DNA of 64,000 nt from Chloroflexota bacterium (GCA_016191845.1 JACPVF010000015.1:124001-188000), one strand, 5' to 3'; counted from the stretch's first letter, positions 32,301 to 41,078 are shown. Notes: generated by a model not told the origin, from the letters alone. Made by a program: numbers and translations.

Positions 32301-32714
32301 ATGAACGCAAGCACAACCCCTGCAAAAAAGTTGGACACGAAAGTCCTGCTCTCCATCCTGTGGATCATGGTCATGATTAATATGGCCTATGCAGATATTC
32401 TTTCAATACACATCCCTGGGGCTTTCAATGAAGTGGCAAAAACCTCAGCCAGCACCGGCGCCCCGATCTCTCAATTGATGCTGGTCGGCGCGATCATGAT
32501 GGAGATTCCAGTTGCAATGATCATCCTTTCCCGTGTATTGAAGTACGGGGTGAATCGCTGGGTCAATATCATTGCGGGCATATTCACCATTGCCTATATC
32601 TGGGGTGGCATGGCTTCCTATCCGCACTACATTTTCATCGCCAGCGTCGAGACCATCTGTCTGTTACTCATCATTTGGAATACCTTGAAGTGGCGCAATG
32701 TCGAAGCCCGATAA
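32301..32714 (+). CDS. DUF6326-family membrane protein
   Basis: 137 residues, KKLDTKVLLSILWIMVMINM then AYADILSIHIPGAF, the DUF6326 opening. Four transmembrane helices; AAGGAG lies upstream. It is a paralogue of the membrane half of the preceding gene, and both end in a similar W-x-W/LKWRN tail. Function unknown. Confidence 0.8.
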   Translation: MNASTTPAKKLDTKVLLSILWIMVMINMAYADILSIHIPGAFNEVAKTSASTGAPISQLMLVGAIMMEIPVAMIILSRVLKYGVNRWVNIIAGIFTIAYIWGGMASYPHYIFIASVETICLLLIIWNTLKWRNVEAR

Positions 32715-32733
32715 AACGAATAGGAAAAAACTC

Positions 32734-33690
32734 ATGAAGGCGATTGTTCAAAACGACTACGGTTCACCTGATGTTCTCAATCTGGCTGAAGTTGCCAAAC
32801 CAGTGATAAAGAATAACGAGGTATTGGTTCGCGTCAAGGCTGTTTCCATCAATGCCGGGGATGTGTTCGCCATGCGTGGCAGTCCGTGGCCGATCCGTTT
32901 GATAGCCGGGTTCCCCAAGCCCAAAAACTATGTCCTGGGCCAGGATATGGCTGGGGTAGTCGAGATGGCTGGCTCCAACGTGACACAGTTCCGCCCCGGC
33001 GATGAGGTGTATGCCTCTAGCGGCAGCGCGCTTGCCGAATATGTCAGCGTGGCAGATGATAAATTGGCGCTCAAGCCGGATAACTTAACCTTCGAGAAAG
33101 CCGCAACCATTCCGACTGGAGCGATTACCGCCCTGAAAGGCTTGCGCGATGTCGGCAAGTTGAAGCCGGGGCAAAAAGTGTTGATCAACGGAGCTTCGGG
33201 AGGGGTGGGCACATTTGCCGTGCAAATCGCCAAAGCGCTCGGAGCCGAAGTGACCGGAGTATGCAGCACGCGGAATGTGGACATGGTGCGCTCCCTCGGC
33301 GCGGACGATGTGGTGGATTACACCCGCAAGGACTTCACCCAAAACGGAAGGCGTTACGACCTGATCCTCGATAATGTCGCCAGCCATTCATTTTCAGAGA
33401 TGATGCGCGTCCTCACCCCACAGGGGCTGATCGTTCCCAACAGCGGTCACAGCGGTATGGGATACGTGTTCAAGGCGTTTCTGCTCTCGCCGTTCCTGAG
33501 TCAACTGGGGAGCATGTATTTCGCAGTGCCGAATGGCAAGGACCTGGCACAATTAAAGGAGTGGATCGAAACCGGGAAGGTCAAGCCGGTCATTGACCGC
33601 ACTTATGAGTTACGAGAGACCCCCGATGCATTCCGCTATCTGGACAAAGAGCACGCCCGCGGCAAGGTTGTCATCACGGTGACAAAATGA
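32734..33690 (+). CDS. Zinc-free NAD(P)H quinone oxidoreductase-like MDR protein
   Basis: 318 residues from MKAIVQNDYGSPDVLNLAEV; TAGGA lies 10 bases before the ATG. Motifs are GQDMAGVVEMAGSNVTQFRP (the zinc-ligand Glu/Cys of alcohol dehydrogenases is absent) and the nucleotide-binding NGASGGVGTFAVQIAKALGA. This fits the quinone oxidoreductase/enone reductase group using NADPH. Overlaps the next small ORF by ATGA. Confidence 0.88.
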   Translation: MKAIVQNDYGSPDVLNLAEVAKPVIKNNEVLVRVKAVSINAGDVFAMRGSPWPIRLIAGFPKPKNYVLGQDMAGVVEMAGSNVTQFRPGDEVYASSGSALAEYVSVADDKLALKPDNLTFEKAATIPTGAITALKGLRDVGKLKPGQKVLINGASGGVGTFAVQIAKALGAEVTGVCSTRNVDMVRSLGADDVVDYTRKDFTQNGRRYDLILDNVASHSFSEMMRVLTPQGLIVPNSGHSGMGYVFKAFLLSPFLSQLGSMYFAVPNGKDLAQLKEWIETGKVKPVIDRTYELRETPDAFRYLDKEHARGKVVITVTK

Positions 33691-33836
33691 AGGAGCGGTT
33701 TTCTTCTTTCCTGTTCAACCTGGTTGGCTTGCCCACCTATCCACCGTTGTTTGATAAATTCCTGTTGGCAGTCAGCTTGGTCTTCAATGCCGTGACGGTC
33801 TGTTATGCCTGGAAGTGGCGCAAGGACGAAGCCTAA
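33687..33836 (+). CDS. 49-aa protein, possible C-terminal DUF6326 remnant
   Basis: Starts in the ATGA overlap with the reductase gene: MKERFSSFLFNLVGLPTYPP, then FDKFLLAVSLVFNAVTVCYA and WKWRKDEA. The last 28 residues line up with the final helix and tail of the DUF6326 proteins just upstream (ending TLKWRNVEAR). It may be a trimmed third paralogue; one transmembrane helix remains. Whether it is functional is unclear. Confidence 0.5.
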   Translation: MKERFSSFLFNLVGLPTYPPLFDKFLLAVSLVFNAVTVCYAWKWRKDEA

Positions 33837-33863
33837 TCTATTCAAGAAAAAGAAGGAGAAAGA

Positions 33864-34550
33864 ATGAAAGTCTGCATTATTGGAGCCTCTGGAAAACTCG
33901 GCAAGTACATGGTGCAACACGCGCTTGACCGTGGCTATGAAGTGGTCGGCGTTTGCCGGGAACGCAGCGTGAACAAACTCGACGCGTTCAAAGACCGCAT
34001 CACCATCATCCCCGGCGCGACGAACGACCGCGAGATTATCAAGAAAGCCGTTGCAGGCTGTAACGGCATCCTTACTGTGTTGGTGCCCTGGGGCAATCAA
34101 CATTACTCAACGGGCACAGCCCAGGCAGTACTCAACTTTGCGCCTCCGGGCGCGCGCCTCATTTTTTCCTGCGGCTGGCACATCACGCGCGATGGCAAGG
34201 ATGTATACCCGCCATCCCTGCAAAGAGAAGAAAAGATCGCCCGCTGGATCACACACATTGTTCCCTTCATTGATCTTGACGATCAAATCGAAGCGTGCCG
34301 TCGCATCTTTAAAAGCGCCACCCGCTGGACGGTCGTGCGCGGAAGCGATCTCGAAGAAGGCGAGAGTCAGGGCCTGCCCGTGTGGAGTCATCACGTAGGC
34401 GATCCCATCCTCGCCAGCAACCTCACACGCCGCGTGGATTATGCCCTATTCATGGTTGAGGCCCTCACGAACGACGCGCTCATCCATGAAGCCCCGGCAA
34501 TTGTCGGCTGCCGCGCGCCGTCGGCGCTGACTCATGCCATTATTCATTAA
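33864..34550 (+). CDS. NAD(P)-binding NmrA/SDR-like protein
   Basis: 228 residues. The Rossmann opening MKVCIIGASGKLGKYMVQHA has the GxxGxxG loop, followed by a substrate-region pattern (GATNDREIIKKAVAGCNGIL) of atypical short-chain NAD(P)-binding proteins. No YxxxK catalytic pair is obvious. AAGGAG lies before the ATG. In an operon with the upstream quinone reductase, it may be a redox sensor or isomerase. Confidence 0.75.
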   Translation: MKVCIIGASGKLGKYMVQHALDRGYEVVGVCRERSVNKLDAFKDRITIIPGATNDREIIKKAVAGCNGILTVLVPWGNQHYSTGTAQAVLNFAPPGARLIFSCGWHITRDGKDVYPPSLQREEKIARWITHIVPFIDLDDQIEACRRIFKSATRWTVVRGSDLEEGESQGLPVWSHHVGDPILASNLTRRVDYALFMVEALTNDALIHEAPAIVGCRAPSALTHAIIH

Positions 34551-34573
34551 AAACAATAGAAAGAGCATCACCT

Positions 34574-35143
34574 ATGGATATGAAACTGATAATTATCATT
34601 GGCTTCTCATGTATGTATGGCTTCTTTGAAATTTTCATGAATTTGAGACAAAGAAGCCAAAGCATGGTTGTTGCTTCGAAAGATAAAAATAGTTTGTGGT
34701 TGTTATATGGTCTGATTACCGTTGGCTACACCCTGTCATTTTCAATCGGAGCCACCAGGATAGGCCGGATCCGTCCTTGGAACATCTTTTTTGCAATTGG
34801 CATGGTACAGGCTGCGATCGGATTCGCCATCCGTATTCATTCCTTGCTGACCCTGAAACAATACTTTACTTATTCGGTTGCCAAAGTCGCTGACCATCAA
34901 TTGGTAGAAACAGGGCTGTATAAAGTCATTCGACATCCGGGTTATTTAGGGCAACTAATGATTTTCCTTGGACTTTCGATTTCGCTATCAAATTGGTTGT
35001 CTATCCTGGCAATGCTGCTTCCCGTTGCGATTGGATATGGCTACCGAATGAAAGTAGAGGAAGGCTTCATGCTTGAACAGTTGGGAAAAGAATACCTGGA
35101 CTATCAACAGCGCACAAAAAGAATGATCCCAATGCTCTATTGA
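34574..35143 (+). CDS. Isoprenylcysteine methyltransferase-family membrane protein
   Basis: 189 residues with five predicted transmembrane helices. LVETGLYKVIRHPGYLGQLM near residue 115-134 is the SAM/lipid-binding signature of ICMT/PEMT-type methyltransferases, and VEEGFMLEQLGKEYLDYQQR completes it. Bacterial members methylate lipids or small molecules of unknown identity. A second member lies at 60880. Confidence 0.8.
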   Translation: MDMKLIIIIGFSCMYGFFEIFMNLRQRSQSMVVASKDKNSLWLLYGLITVGYTLSFSIGATRIGRIRPWNIFFAIGMVQAAIGFAIRIHSLLTLKQYFTYSVAKVADHQLVETGLYKVIRHPGYLGQLMIFLGLSISLSNWLSILAMLLPVAIGYGYRMKVEEGFMLEQLGKEYLDYQQRTKRMIPMLY

Positions 35144-35210
35144 AAAGCATTGTGCCTAATTATGGACAAGAGAGCTTTCAAAAATCATGAACAGTAGAAA
35201 GAAGAAAGAA

Positions 35211-35804
35211 ATGAAAAGGATCTTTGTGTTCGCAATCATTTTGATCACGTTGACAGCCTGCTCTACGCCTCAAACTCAGGGGACGCCTGATCCTGTTGCG
35301 ACGAATTTACCTCAACTGAATCTGCCCAATCCAGCCTCAGCGTATTGCACGCAGAATGGCAACAGACTTGAAATTCGCACCGCTGCCGACGGCAGTCAAT
35401 ACGGTGTATGTATTTTTCCAGATGGCAGTACCTGTGATGAATGGGCTTACTATCGAGGAGAATGCAATCCCGCAGCAGCTGCTGTGACAGTTACAGTAAC
35501 TACAAATTCCAGCAATAATCCGGGCAGTTTCATGCCGTCCGGCGCCACAGAAGAAGTCGTTGACTGGTGGGGCGTCATCAAGAGTACCGAACCCGGCGCA
35601 CAGTTCGACGACTACTTCGAGCGGCAAGACTTGGGACAAGTTATTTCCTTTGGTATTGATTCAATGGACCTGGCGGTAAAGTCCCAGATTGAAATGTTGC
35701 GCGATAGCGGGAGGATTGTCCATTTATACGGGACATTATTGAGCAATGTGCCAGACCATAACGGCTCGCAGATTCAAGTGGCGAGCCTCGAGGTGGAAGA
35801 GTAA
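35211..35804 (+). CDS. DUF333-domain lipoprotein
   Basis: 197 residues from MKRIFVFAIILITLTACSTP (an upstream ATG at 35187 is also possible). The lipobox LTAC gives lipid attachment at Cys17. LPNPASAYCTQNGNRLEIRT...DGSTCDEWAYYRGEC is the DUF333 (putative haemolysin-like) domain with four cysteines. The second half is a separate beta-rich domain (VVDWWGVIKSTEPGAQFDDY). Exported and lipid-anchored; function unknown. Confidence 0.82.
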   Translation: MKRIFVFAIILITLTACSTPQTQGTPDPVATNLPQLNLPNPASAYCTQNGNRLEIRTAADGSQYGVCIFPDGSTCDEWAYYRGECNPAAAAVTVTVTTNSSNNPGSFMPSGATEEVVDWWGVIKSTEPGAQFDDYFERQDLGQVISFGIDSMDLAVKSQIEMLRDSGRIVHLYGTLLSNVPDHNGSQIQVASLEVEE

Positions 35805-35829
35805 CGATCACTCATCTATGGAGGACCCT

Positions 35830-36504
35830 ATGGAACAGGAATTAGTCGCAATCTTTACCAAAACAATCAATGCTCATTTCCCAGCAAAAGTTGGCATCAC
35901 CAAAGATGAATACCTGAAACGCTTCAAAGCCATGCTGGCAAGAGAAATTACAGATGCCCCAAAGTTGGATACTGCCAATGGCAATCTGGCTGCTTATATC
36001 AAACTTAGCGTTCTGGTGATGACAATGGTGCAATTGTACAAAGGGATTGGCTTGAGCGAATATGAAATTGGCGAATTCATCTACCGAACCGCCGACACGC
36101 ATTATCGCCTATCTCCCATCAAAAAGTGGATTCGGCGAATGCTATTCTTCTCAAGATTGAATAGAAAGCAAATCCTCAAGAGACAGGAAATGTCCGAGCG
36201 ATTGGAAAATGGAATCAATGGTTTCAAGATTAAGTATGTCGAAGGGACAAACCCAAACGAATTTGGCGTGGACTATTTGCAGTGCGGCATTTGCGCCTAT
36301 TTTGCCAGGAAGAATCTATTCGAATACGTAAAGTATTGTTGCTTGGTGGATTATGTGATCATGAAAAACATGGGAATATCTTTCTCAAGAACAACTACGC
36401 TTGGGAACGGCGGTAAAAAATGCGATTTGAGATTCGCAAAAGAGGGAAGAATTAAAGATGGCTGGCCCCCCATCAACTTGCAAGAATTCAATCGGAACGG
36501 GTAA
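35830..36504 (+). CDS. L-2-amino-thiazoline-4-carboxylate hydrolase-like protein
   Basis: 224 residues from MEQELVAIFTKTINAHFPAK, with GGAGG six bases before the ATG. The C-terminal FSRTTTLGNGGKKCDLRFAK matches the end motif of the L-2-amino-thiazoline-4-carboxylic acid hydrolase family, whose Pseudomonas member opens a thiazoline ring to make cysteine. Cys-rich patch LQCGICAYF may hold active residues. Other family members have no proven substrate. Confidence 0.65.
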   Translation: MEQELVAIFTKTINAHFPAKVGITKDEYLKRFKAMLAREITDAPKLDTANGNLAAYIKLSVLVMTMVQLYKGIGLSEYEIGEFIYRTADTHYRLSPIKKWIRRMLFFSRLNRKQILKRQEMSERLENGINGFKIKYVEGTNPNEFGVDYLQCGICAYFARKNLFEYVKYCCLVDYVIMKNMGISFSRTTTLGNGGKKCDLRFAKEGRIKDGWPPINLQEFNRNG

Positions 36505-36527
36505 GCGTTTGTAATGGATGTGTGGTT

Positions 36528-36935
36528 ATGAATCTACTTACCAAAATTCTAGTGACGATTGCCAGCAGCACCTCCATCGGCTTTGGGATATGGCATTTCT
36601 TTGTGCCCGCAATTTGGAAATGGTATTCCTACATTGATAGCCGTGCCACAGAGTTGATCGTCGCTGTTCGAGCGATCAATGTATTCTTTTCGTTGTCGTT
36701 GGTGTTGTTTGGAGCATTGAACCTGTTGTTTATTTATGTAGGCAAAGCCAACCGATATTCGATCATCGTCATGCTTGCCGCAGCCTGTATTTTGTGGCTG
36801 ACGAGGCTGGTGTTTCAAATTATTTATCCACAAGGCTCGATTAATCCCATTCTCCAATACGGAATGTTGGCGGCATTCATTATCATCAACTTGTGCTACA
36901 TGATTTCGCTCTACCTTGTGGCGTCGCAAAAATAG
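36528..36935 (+). CDS. Four-helix membrane protein, unknown
   Basis: 135 residues from MNLLTKILVTIASSTSIGFG, with four hydrophobic helices and no catalytic motif. A GTG two codons upstream is an alternative start. Aromatic N-terminal segment GIWHFFVPAIWKWYSY and helices ending YLVASQK suggest a DoxX- or TMEM-like small integral protein. No family assigned. Confidence 0.6.
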   Translation: MNLLTKILVTIASSTSIGFGIWHFFVPAIWKWYSYIDSRATELIVAVRAINVFFSLSLVLFGALNLLFIYVGKANRYSIIVMLAAACILWLTRLVFQIIYPQGSINPILQYGMLAAFIIINLCYMISLYLVASQK

Positions 36936-36959
36936 CCGTCTAGCCGAAGGGAATTCCAC

Positions 36960-37632
36960 ATGGAAAACAAACTGTTGTTCATCGGCGCGCTGGGAGCATT
37001 CTTTCTGGCTACTACCGCCACCTTGGTGTCGGACATGCGCGGACTTGGAGATTGGTATATCTCTTCTCTAGCAAGCGCGAAAGTATGCTTTGAATCCAAC
37101 GCCCATCTACGAAACGCCATACACCATCGCTGGCTATTTCGGCGAACCGTTGTTGATCATCTCCATCGCCATGCTCACCGCAGGTCTTTATGGAAGTTGG
37201 CTCAAATATCATCAGTCCATTACGCTGATCGCCATGCTCATCGGTATCCTGTATATCTTGGAAAGAGCGTTTTGGAGTTACGTCACCATCAACTTCGCGG
37301 ACAGCATCCAGATTCATTCGACAATCAACGATTACACAGTGCTGACGCAAGCGGGCTTCCTGAAAGGACTTGGCGTGCTCTTTGGCGGGCTGATTGAGGG
37401 CTTCGGATTCTCAACCGCGTTGACAATCCTCTTCTTCAGCCTCCGCAACCCCTACGGCATCGCGGGCGGACTGATTGTCATTGCGACCATGTTGATCGGT
37501 ATGCCTGCAAAAATCTATTTCATGAACCATGTTTCTTCCACGGTGTTGAATATATTCATCATCAGTATGGTCATCAAAAACTTCGGCATTGCCTTCATGG
37601 GAGTGGGATTATTGACAGAATCGTTGAAGTGA
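36960..37632 (+). pseudogene. Membrane protein gene split by a frameshift
   Basis: Frame 1 from the ATG at 36960 gives MENKLLFIGALGAFFLATTA, then SDMRGLGDWYISSLASA; the reading then has to move at about 37078 to the frame giving KYALNPTPIYETPYTIAGYF and six further transmembrane helices, ending ESLK at 37632. One extra base in AGCGCGAAAG explains it. The joined product would be about 223 residues. The downstream frame could start at ATG 37090. A recent frameshift or an assembly error are both possible. Confidence 0.6.
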
Positions 37633-37636
37633 AAGA

Positions 37637-37849
37637 TGTGACAACCAGGTCGAAATCCTGCCCTTTGAATTCGTCGGCATGTTTGGAGGTTCCAGTATGT
37701 TGAATGCCGATCTCAGATAACGCTGCCAGCGCCTTGGGATGAATGTATCCAGCCGGTTTTGTGCCGGCGCTGACTGCCTGCCAGTTCTCGCCCAATCTGG
37801 TGTTGACAATCGCCTCTGCCATCTGTGATCGGCAGGAATTGCCGGTATA
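37637..37849 (-). pseudogene. Arsenate reductase/low-MW phosphatase (ArsC) internal fragment
   Basis: Minus-strand translation reads YTGNSCRSQMAEAIVNTRLG, NWQAVSAGTKPAGYIHPKAL and TSKHADEFKGQDFDLVVT, clearly the first half of thioredoxin-type ArsC. The catalytic P-loop Cys (C-TGNSC-R) is Tyr, the residues before it are missing, and homology stops after DLVVT. It directly follows the TGA of the preceding gene. So it is a remnant of an arsenic-resistance gene, next to an ArsR-permease pair. Confidence 0.7.
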
Positions 37850-38088
37850 TCAGGCGGTTAACGTTTTCTTCAACATGTTCTCAATCATCTGCGCCTTCGG
37901 CGGATTCTGCGAAGCGACCAGGTCTCCCGCTATGTAAAGGCGCGGCAGATTCAATGGATTGATTTTGGAGAGTTGTTCAACATCTCCAATTTCCTCCGTG
38001 TGAATCGCAATCCCAAGTCTTTCCGCTGCTGCAAAAATTTCTGATAGCGGCGACAGGCAGGCGTGCCGTACAGGGTAACGGTGAGCAT
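37850..38088 (-). pseudogene. Thioredoxin/glutaredoxin-like gene with frameshift
   Basis: The ATG at 38088, 2 bp after the preceding stop, gives MLTVTLYGTPACRRYQK; frame then has to change in a TTTTT run (near 38036) to continue as FAAAERLGIAIHTEEIGDVE, PLNLPRLYIAGDLVA and NMLKKTLTA. The product would be an ~80-residue thioredoxin fold, a paralogue of the next gene upstream, with a single active-site Cys (PACRR). The lesion is in a homopolymer, so an assembly error is possible. Confidence 0.55.
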
Positions 38089-38090
38089 GG

Positions 38091-38342
38091 TTATGCGGTT
38101 TGCAGCGCGTCGGCAACCCAGGTGGTCACCTCAGCCGGCGTTGGGATCCTGCCGTAGGATACGACCTTTTCATTGATGACCAGACCAGGTGTGGAGAGGA
38201 TATTGTAGGCGGTGATGTCGTTGTAATCGGTCGCCTTGACAACTTCCGCCTCGACGTTCATGTCTGCAATGACCTTGCGCGCGATCTGTTCCAGGCGTTT
38301 GCAATTTGCACAGCCGGAACCCAGAACTTTGATGGTAAGCAT
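38091..38342 (-). CDS. Small thioredoxin-fold protein (TM0996-type)
   Basis: 83 residues, MLTIKVLGSGCANCKRLEQI with active-site CANC and the cis-Pro loop LSTPGLVINEKVVSYG. AAAAGGAG lies before the ATG at 38342. This small redox-active family is regularly encoded next to DUF318/ArsP permeases and ArsR regulators, as here, and probably cycles thiols for metalloid or organoarsenical handling. Confidence 0.9.
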   Translation of the reverse strand: MLTIKVLGSGCANCKRLEQIARKVIADMNVEAEVVKATDYNDITAYNILSTPGLVINEKVVSYGRIPTPAEVTTWVADALQTA

Positions 38343-38365
38343 AACGAACTCCTTTTGAAATCGAA

Positions 38366-39829
38366 TTAGTGAACCGGCGCCAATTTCTGGGCATTGCGGC
38401 GATTGACGAACCACAATAGCCCAGAGAGCAGCGCCAGGAAAATGACGAGGTAAAGAACGACTAGGACAACACTTGCCCCGTCGATCCAGGAACCGTAGAT
38501 CAACCCAGCCAGGGTACTGAACAAGGCAACCCAGGCAACGTACGTCCAGGATTTGGTGCGCCCGATGATGGTCGAGATGATCAGGATGCTCTGCAAGCTG
38601 AGTTCAGGGTCTGCCATCAAATATGCCAGCAGCGGTCCACGGTGCATGCCAAGGCTGAGGAACATCTGTGCAATGGGAACTTCTACAAGCGTGGGGAAGT
38701 ACATGAATACGCCGAAGATCACGCCTGCCAGGTTACCAAGCAGGGTATTCTCCCCTGTCAGGGTTTCGATCCATGCAGGTTGGATCAATGCCCGTATGAC
38801 CCCCACTGCAAATACACCCACAACCAGCAGAGGGAAAATCTGTTTGACGAACTTCCACGACTCCCACAGGAAGTCACGGTTTTCATCTTCAGTGAGTTTT
38901 GTTTTGATGATCCAGCCGGAAATGCCCAGTGCGATCAACACCCCGAAGAATTTTCCATTGATCAGGATATCCAACCCGCCTGCATGGGGAGACATGCCGA
39001 CGGCGGCAACAAGCAGGGTAAGGGCGACAAGGCTGAGTGAGATCCAGGTCCATTTGTTGAACCCATCAAAAATATTCTCCATGCCCAACCACGATGTAAT
39101 GCCGATCAGGATAAGCAAGCCGATCAGGATGGCTCCTTGTGCTGTGACGCCTTCCTCCCCTTTCGCCGCATCATAGGGGATAAGGTTGTAGAGAAAATCC
39201 TGCACCTTGTCCATACCCGAGATCGGGACGGTCAGGGTGGCATAGGTATTCGTCAGCAGACCAACTTTAAGTGTGCCGGAAAGCAGCAGGGAGATCAACA
39301 CCAGCAGGAATACCAGCGCGACTCTCCGCATCTTCCCCTGGGCGGCGAACATGGTGTCAGTGGCTTTGTCATGTTCCATATCCCCGTGCCGGAAGATGAG
39401 AGCCATGATGATGCCAATGCCAATACCAAATGCTAAAGAAAGGAGGAAACGGGCGAATGCCAGGTCGACTCCAATGATTCCGCCGGTGTAGATCAAGGCA
39501 AGGATATTGGCGGCAGGGGCAAAGAATAGGAACGTAATAGCTGGACCCAACCCTGCGCCCTTTTTATAGATGCCGGCAAAAAGTGGCACGATGGTACAGG
39601 AACAAACGGCAAGCAACGAACCAGCTAAAGCGGCAGCAGGATAGGAAATGTATTTTGGTGTGTTACGTCCCAGAAACCTTGTGACGGTTTCTTTTGGGAT
39701 GAGAGCAGTCATGGCGCCTGCGATATAAAAGGCAGGCAACAGGCAAAGTAAAACGTGCGCGGCAAGGTAGGAGGCAAGATTGCCCAAGCCACTGTATAAC
39801 AAGTCAGAGAGGAAAGACAAAACGTTCAT
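38366..39829 (-). CDS. Permease of the DUF318/ArsP family (PF03773)
   Basis: 487 residues with about ten transmembrane helices. The signature CSCTIVPLFAGIYKKGAGLG then FLFFAPAANILALIYTGG is that of the ArsP/YraQ permease family; a second half-signature FMYFPTLVEVPIAQMFLSLG appears in the C-terminal repeat. ArsP members export trivalent organoarsenicals through paired Cys; here the CSC motif could play that role. Regulated by the adjacent ArsR protein. Confidence 0.88.
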   Translation of the reverse strand: MNVLSFLSDLLYSGLGNLASYLAAHVLLCLLPAFYIAGAMTALIPKETVTRFLGRNTPKYISYPAAALAGSLLAVCSCTIVPLFAGIYKKGAGLGPAITFLFFAPAANILALIYTGGIIGVDLAFARFLLSLAFGIGIGIIMALIFRHGDMEHDKATDTMFAAQGKMRRVALVFLLVLISLLLSGTLKVGLLTNTYATLTVPISGMDKVQDFLYNLIPYDAAKGEEGVTAQGAILIGLLILIGITSWLGMENIFDGFNKWTWISLSLVALTLLVAAVGMSPHAGGLDILINGKFFGVLIALGISGWIIKTKLTEDENRDFLWESWKFVKQIFPLLVVGVFAVGVIRALIQPAWIETLTGENTLLGNLAGVIFGVFMYFPTLVEVPIAQMFLSLGMHRGPLLAYLMADPELSLQSILIISTIIGRTKSWTYVAWVALFSTLAGLIYGSWIDGASVVLVVLYLVIFLALLSGLLWFVNRRNAQKLAPVH

Positions 39830-39845
39830 GTGGGAGTCGCTTCTT

Positions 39846-40253
39846 TTATGATGAGGGTTTCACGGTCAATGAACTGACTGGAATTACTGCCGGAACACAA
39901 TGTGGGCATTCGCAGGATGGGTAGACCTGTGTGTTGATAACGGCTGAAATAGTTTCAGCGGAGAGGCCGCTCAGGGTGGCGGATGCAGTGATCAGGTCCA
40001 AGTATGAGGCGTTTTTTAGTCTGTAATACACATAGCGCCCTTCACGACGATCCTGCAAAATGTCCGCCTTGCGGAGCGCCATCAGATGCTGGGAGATGTA
40101 TGCCTGCCGCCAGCCGAGAGCAGTTTCAAGGTGACAGACACAGGCTTCGCCTTTGCCAATCGCCAGCAGGATGGCAATTCGCTGAGGAGAATTGACTGCA
40201 GCAAGTGGTATGGCTATTTTTTCGGAAAGATTGGGGATGGATGGCTTTTTCAT
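39846..40253 (-). CDS. ArsR/SmtB-family metalloregulator
   Basis: 135 residues from MKKPSIPNLSEKIAIPLAAV (ATG at 40253, AGGA eight bases upstream). Winged helix-turn-helix of the ArsR type with the metal site GEACVCHLE in the recognition region (Cys-x-Cys) and an unusual C-terminal CECPHC cluster. Such repressors release DNA when arsenite or a thiophilic metal binds. The perfect inverted repeat immediately before its start codon is the likely operator, so it should repress itself and the permease operon. Confidence 0.92.
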   Translation of the reverse strand: MKKPSIPNLSEKIAIPLAAVNSPQRIAILLAIGKGEACVCHLETALGWRQAYISQHLMALRKADILQDRREGRYVYYRLKNASYLDLITASATLSGLSAETISAVINTQVYPSCECPHCVPAVIPVSSLTVKPSS

Positions 40254-40301
40254 ATTCATAATCCTGAATATATTATAGTAAATATATTCAGGATTATGAA
40301 T
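40254..40301. promoter_or_regulatory. 21-bp perfect inverted repeat, ArsR operator
   Basis: Arms 40254-40274 and 40281-40301 are exact reverse complements around a 6-bp spacer, with core ATAATCCTGAATATATT. It abuts the arsR start codon; -10-like TATAAT lies in the centre and the ribosome site AGGA in the proximal arm, so a bound repressor would block both. Confidence 0.85.
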
Positions 40302-40614
40302 GTAACAAATGTCACCTGTTCCTTCGAAAAACAGCTATGGACTCTGCTCTCAATGAAATGAAGGATACGGCAGAGTTCAAGTCCAGTTCACGAGATGAAG
40401 TGTACAAAGCTGTTTACAGCGCGAAGATCACGGCATACAAACCACAATAATAAGACCAGGAAGAACATACAGGCGCATGTTCTTCCTGTACACCCTTTTG
40501 GACAAATATATTCTTTCTTTTAGGGTACGAGGATCATCAACACCAGGTGTGCTTTGCTCCTTGGCGACGGACGCAGGCTTCAACGCACCATCCCAGTGAG
40601 AGAATTTTAGCCTT
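40302..40614. other. Gap with a possible 37-aa ORF and a hairpin
   Basis: A plus-strand frame 40337-40450 gives MDSALNEMKDTAEFKSSSRD and EVYKAVYSAKITAYKPQ without a ribosome site; I cannot assign it. A 12-bp perfect hairpin CAGGAAGAACAT/ATGTTCTTCCTG at 40457-40488 follows and could act as a terminator. The rest shows nothing recognisable. Confidence 0.35.
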
Positions 40615-40986
40615 TTGATCGTGCCTCTGGTGCTGTTGATCGGACCCACCCTCTTTTTTCAACCGCAGCTTCCCTCGCCTGCAAGGATCGTTGTCCTGAT
40701 CATTGTCACCTTGTTGATTGGCTTTCAGGAAGAAGCGATCTTTCGCGGCGTGCTGTTACGTGCATTCAGACCGCAAGGTGTCATGAAAGCAGTCTTGACC
40801 TCTGCGGCACTGTTCGGCATCATCCACATCAACTTGCTTTTGGTTGGACGCGATCCCATCTTCGTATTATCGCAGGTCATCGCGTCGTTCTTTGGAGCGA
40901 TCGGCCTTGGTGCGCTGCGCATCCGCATGAATACGGTCGTGCCGCGCAAATCTGAAGAACATAAACCACGAAGTCACGGAGTTTAG
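40615..40986 (+). pseudogene. Truncated CPBP intramembrane protease
   Basis: About 123 residues, containing motif 1 of the CPBP/Rce1 family (QEEAIFRGVLLRAF) and motif 2 (FGIIHINLL). The N-terminal helices normally found before motif 1 are mostly missing and the tail after ALRIRMNTV is non-homologous. No ribosome site. Most likely a remnant of a larger gene. Confidence 0.55.
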
Positions 40987-41021
40987 ATTCTTTGCTCCGT
41001 GCCTCGGTAGTTAGATGTTTG

Positions 41022-41053
41022 AAAAAGTTGCGCGCTTGAGGTGCAACTTTTTT
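41022..41053. terminator. Bidirectional intrinsic terminator
   Basis: AAAAAGTTGC (41022-41031) pairs with GCAACTTTTT (41043-41052) and each side carries an A or T run, so it can end transcripts from both directions. Confidence 0.65.
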
Positions 41054-41078
41054 GTGTTTTCGCCTGTATTGTCACTAT

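Noticed and set aside
37849-37852. TGA before YTGNSCRSQ as a selenocysteine codon in ArsC
   Set aside because: The catalytic position is the Tyr, not the TGA; the TGA is the stop of the preceding gene and the fragment lacks both ends.
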